From positions 1-14,832 of the forward strand of contig JBOGIF010000073.1 of the NCBI GenBank assembly GCA_050742415.1: a DNA stretch of 14,832 nt, written 5' to 3'. This stretch comes from JBOGIF01 sp050742415. Its GTDB lineage: Bacteria; Actinomycetota; Acidimicrobiia; Acidimicrobiales; AC-14. Of this stretch, positions 12,722-14,832 are shown in pieces; within the stretch, counting starts at the first letter, position 1; each line of letters starts with the position of its first letter. The translations under genes and the position numbers were made by a program. The notes below the pieces were generated by a model. That model saw nothing but the letters and a program-made list of their open reading frames with translations. It did not search any database and was not told the DNA's origin.

Positions 12722-13054
12722 TCAGAAGCGGAAGCGGCTCAGCCCGCCCGGCTCGGTGCTCAACGCGACGATCGCCGATCGCGGCGCGATGCGGTACACG
12801 TTCCACGGCGGTGGTCCTTGCGAGGGAGCGTTGAACGGCGCAGTGATACCCGAGTCGCTCTGATCCGGTTCCGCTGGCCAACCCTGGTCGGCCCATGCCT
12901 TTGCGAGACGGGCGATGACGGCGGGGTCGGTCACGCGTTCTGCGCCTCCCTCGACGACGTCGGCGTCGCGGATCGACACGGCAAGCGAGCAGCGCGCGTC
13001 GCGCGCGACGTTGCGGGCCTTCCGAGTGTTGGCGCCCGTCTGGATGGTCAACAT
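12722..13054 (-). pseudogene. 5'-truncated PPOX/F420-type flavin- or deazaflavin-binding protein fragment
   Basis: The 110 codons from MLTIQTGANTRKARNVARDA onward match the C-terminal two thirds of pyridoxamine-phosphate-oxidase-fold proteins. Typical parts are CSLAVSIRDADVVEGGAERV, a VTDPAVIARLAKAWADQGWP helix, SGITAPFNAPSQGPPPW and the ending EPGGLSRFRF. The usual 45-50 N-terminal residues forming the first strands are missing: upstream the frame gives only AAAYWPLSA-like sequence and then a stop at 13112-13114, and the other frames hold no recognisable piece. No Shine-Dalgarno or TANNNT box precedes the ATG at 13054. I therefore call it a remnant, though a short functional version cannot be ruled out. 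The 134 bp between it and the DUF1801 gene carry nothing I can name. Confidence 0.65.
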
Positions 13055-13111
13055 CGCCGAAAGCGGCCAGTAGGCGGCCGCCCGAACGGCTACACAGCTG
13101 TCGCGCCTCGA

Positions 13112-13309
13112 TCACCAAAAGGAAACAGGCGCGGGTGGGAACAGGCTCGGCAGTCGGGTGCGTCGTCGTTGTCCGACGAGCGCAACCAGACAGACAGCGC
13201 CGACGACCGGCACGAGGAAGACTCCCACTGGCACCGCGACCCACCACCACCGTTCAGACGGCAATTCACCGCCGATCGTCAGCACCAGCAGATCGGCGAG
13301 GACGATCAT
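13112..13309 (-). CDS. Possible small two-helix membrane protein
   Basis: A 65-residue ORF from the ATG at 13309. It has two hydrophobic stretches, MIVLADLLVLTIGG and, after the linker ELPSERWWW, VAVPVGVFLVPVVGAVCLVA. A basic QRRRTRL and a Pro-rich end follow. This pattern is unusual for a GC-driven shadow ORF and resembles small membrane proteins, but there is no Shine-Dalgarno sequence and no family I recognise. It shares a reading frame with the PPOX fragment downstream, separated by the stop at 13112-13114. Could be chance. Confidence 0.35.
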   Translation of the reverse strand: MIVLADLLVLTIGGELPSERWWWVAVPVGVFLVPVVGAVCLVALVGQRRRTRLPSLFPPAPVSFW

Positions 13310-13421
13310 CGGAAGCCGTCGAGTTCGCCGGCGTCGGCGAACCGAACGACGGCGATGGTCGCTCTCGCGAGCCGTTCTGTCGCGACCGAAACGCTCAGGC
13401 AGGGGTGACCCACACCGCCGA

Positions 13422-13441
13422 TTGTTCCGAGGTCGGAACAA
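13422..13441. repeat. 20-bp palindrome downstream of the VOC gene
   Basis: TTGTTCCGA-GG-TCGGAACAA has perfect 9-bp arms. It begins 41 nt past the VOC stop codon in the direction of transcription. It could act as a hairpin terminator, although no T-run follows, or as a binding site. The octamer CGCCGATT occurs on both flanks (13417-13424 and 13442-13449). Confidence 0.7.
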
Positions 13442-13482
13442 CGCCGATTCCGTGCGGTCTCAAGGGCCCGCGCGCTCTCGTG

Positions 13483-13917
13483 CTACTTCGAGTCGACGGG
13501 GCCGATGTGGGCGGTACCCTCGTCGTCAACGTGCCACCCCGGGTTGTGGGCGAGCTCCCACACGGTGCCGTCCGGTGCCTCGACGTATGCGTGGTAGCCA
13601 CCCCACTCAGCCGGCTGCGGCGGCTTCCGCACGTACGCACCTGCCGAACTCATGGTCTGTACGGCGGCATCGACGGCAGGCGCCGACTCGTAGAGCATGC
13701 CAAGGTCGAACGGCGGGGTCGCACCGCCATCGCCGATATCCTTCTCGAGGTCGCCCCTGGCGAATAGGGCGACCATTCGACCAGGGCCGGCGCGAAGGAA
13801 GGTGACCTCGCCAGGCACGGTGAGGGCTGGCTGCCAGCCGAGCCGGTCCACGTAGAACTCGTGGGCGGTGCCGAGGTCAGCCACACCCAGGGTGATGATG
13901 TCGACGCGAAGGTCCAT
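13483..13917 (-). CDS. VOC/glyoxalase-fold family protein
   Basis: A 144-residue protein of the vicinal-oxygen-chelate superfamily (glyoxalases, dioxygenases, antibiotic-binding proteins). It shows two beta-alpha-beta-beta-beta repeats: the first begins VDIITLGVADLGTAHEFYVD and runs to the LFARGDLEKD region; the second runs from GMLYESAPAVDAAVQTM to GGYHAYVEAPDGTVWELAHN. Glu121 in VWELAHN is the usual metal-side acidic residue, but the full metal set is not clear, so catalysis is not assured. Start ATG at 13917; no Shine-Dalgarno, but GAGAAT is 6 nt upstream, a possible weak leaderless promoter. Divergent from an AraC-type regulator with only 33 bp between, a pairing that suggests control by that regulator. 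The reaction is unknown. Confidence 0.9.
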   Translation of the reverse strand: MDLRVDIITLGVADLGTAHEFYVDRLGWQPALTVPGEVTFLRAGPGRMVALFARGDLEKDIGDGGATPPFDLGMLYESAPAVDAAVQTMSSAGAYVRKPPQPAEWGGYHAYVEAPDGTVWELAHNPGWHVDDEGTAHIGPVDSK

Positions 13918-13950
13918 GACGGCATTCTCTGATGGCAGGCTGGCGTTGTC

Positions 13951-14658
13951 TTGAACGAATCGGACACGTATCGGGAGTGGTCACCGCCAGCGGCATGGCG
14001 ATCGACGGTGGCGTGCCTGTGGGAGCAGAGAGTGGTCGCCGACATCGACCACCGAGTGCTCCCTGATGGCTGCGCTGACCTCATCGTCGGGTTCGGTGGT
14101 GCCGTGGCAGTTGGTCTGGCGGACACGGCCGTCGTGCATCGTCTTACCGCCGGGTCGTCATGTCGCGGGCTGCGGTTGCGGCCAGAGGCGGTGGCCACCC
14201 TTCTTGGCGTTCCAGCGCACGAGCTCCGGAACAAGGAGCTCCCGCTCGATGAAGTCGTTGGCACCCGCCGCTCCCGGCACCTCGTCGCAACGGTGCTGCA
14301 CGGTGCGCCCCACCAATCGCTGGAGGTGATCCCGCCCACCGCGGTGGCGAACGCACTTCGGCTGCTCCCGACGAGAAGCATTGACCAGACTGCGGACGCT
14401 CTCGGCTTCTCCGTCCGGCATCTCCGGCGGCTACTCCTGGAGCACACCGGACTCGGGCCCAAGGAGCACCAGCGCATCCGACGACTGCGTCGATTCCTCG
14501 ACGACGAGGCACCGCTGGCGGATGCCGCCGTGGCGGCCGGCTATGCCGACCAGTCGCACCTGTCGCGCGAGGTGAGTCGGCTCTGCGGGCTGGCGCCGGC
14601 GGCCTTGCGGACCGAGCGTCGCCAAGCTCAGCGGCTACCGCCGATGCCGACCGGTTGA
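13951..14658 (+). CDS. AraC-family transcriptional regulator
   Basis: A 235-residue regulator. The N-terminal half (EWSPPAAWRSTVACLWEQ, then HRVLPDGCADLIVGFGG) is the small sensor-like domain common in this AraC subgroup. The C-terminal half is the double helix-turn-helix: first motif SIDQTADALGFSVRHLRRLL (143-162) and second LADAAVAAGYADQSHLSREV (189-208), followed by the usual CGLAPAALR. The only usable start after the in-frame stop at 13930-13932 is TTG at 13951, a rare start codon; similarity begins within a few residues of it. It faces the VOC gene across 33 bp and probably regulates it, possibly as well as itself. Effector unknown. Confidence 0.9.
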   Translation: MNESDTYREWSPPAAWRSTVACLWEQRVVADIDHRVLPDGCADLIVGFGGAVAVGLADTAVVHRLTAGSSCRGLRLRPEAVATLLGVPAHELRNKELPLDEVVGTRRSRHLVATVLHGAPHQSLEVIPPTAVANALRLLPTRSIDQTADALGFSVRHLRRLLLEHTGLGPKEHQRIRRLRRFLDDEAPLADAAVAAGYADQSHLSREVSRLCGLAPAALRTERRQAQRLPPMPTG

Positions 14659-14832
14659 GGGCCACGCGGGGCAGCTCCCTGTCCCGACGGTCGCTTCCGG
14701 ACGTACAGATCAGTTTCTGTGCCCGCTGGCGCGGCCGCGACGCATGCGCGAAAATGGTGCCCGAACACGTCGGGGCCTTGCGCTCGAGCGGGGTCTCCGC
14801 CCCGCACCACGTGTCTCACGCGCCACGACTCA
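14659..14832. other. Right-edge intergenic sequence, nothing recognised
   Basis: No gene with family resemblance is visible after the AraC stop. A GC-rich hairpin (GCGGGG-TCTCCG-CCCCGC, 14788-14805) is the only structure I see; it is not followed by a T-run and cannot be called a terminator with confidence. A 63-codon leftward ORF here has no supporting signal. Confidence 0.5.

Noticed and set aside
14628..14819. 63-codon leftward frame at the right edge
   Set aside because: No start signal, overlaps the 3' end of the AraC gene and has no recognisable pattern.

Overview
The window is high-GC actinobacterial chromosome. The best lineage clue is a proteasomal ATPase ARC (Mpa) ending in Gly-Gln-Tyr-Leu, close to a TrmI-type tRNA m1A58 methyltransferase, a small ferredoxin and a MarP-like membrane serine protease. 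That combination is typical of Actinobacteria. An Acidimicrobiia-like or other deep-branching lineage is my guess and is not proved by the sequence. Most genes on the left and in the middle read leftward, many overlap by 1-13 bp, and several start with GTG.

Layout. Positions 1-257: 5' part of an IS607-type serine recombinase gene running off the left edge. 381-1352 (+): flavin/NAD(P)H oxidoreductase. 1343-2892 (-): a DrrA/DrrB-like ABC exporter. 2937-4718 (-): ARC, with a divergent ferredoxin at 4867-5100 (+). 5110-10729 (-): a nearly gapless run that reads, in transcription order, dacB, a stand-alone LON-N domain protein, a Holin-X-like membrane protein, two tiny proteins, trmI, a MarP-like protease and an unrecognised double-anchored exported protein. 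A TetR regulator (10739-11392, -) heads this run.

Right of the TetR gene the character changes. A promoter region carrying a TetR-type operator faces a fatty-acid desaturase gene that is dead: two frameshifts, and the sequence stops after the HRxHH box. Next comes a frameshifted helix-turn-helix remnant, then about 300 bp with nothing recognisable. Beyond that are short accessory-type genes: DUF1801, a 5'-truncated PPOX/F420-type flavoprotein fragment, a doubtful small membrane ORF, and a VOC/glyoxalase gene divergent from an AraC regulator. This part looks like a decaying accessory segment.

Functional reading. The centre is a housekeeping block of proteasome unfoldase, tRNA modification and envelope or acid stress functions. 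ARC is next to its usual companions trmI and ferredoxin, but dop, pup and prcBA are not beside it; an ABC exporter, an oxidoreductase and an IS607 element lie there instead. A recurring promoter pattern (TANNNT 6-10 nt before the start codon) suggests leaderless transcription of several genes. I found no CRISPR array, rRNA or tRNA, and no convincing new defence or biosynthetic system. The most informative oddities are the intact TetR switch with a dead target, the rearranged ARC locus, and the unknown exported protein coupled to the MarP-like protease.
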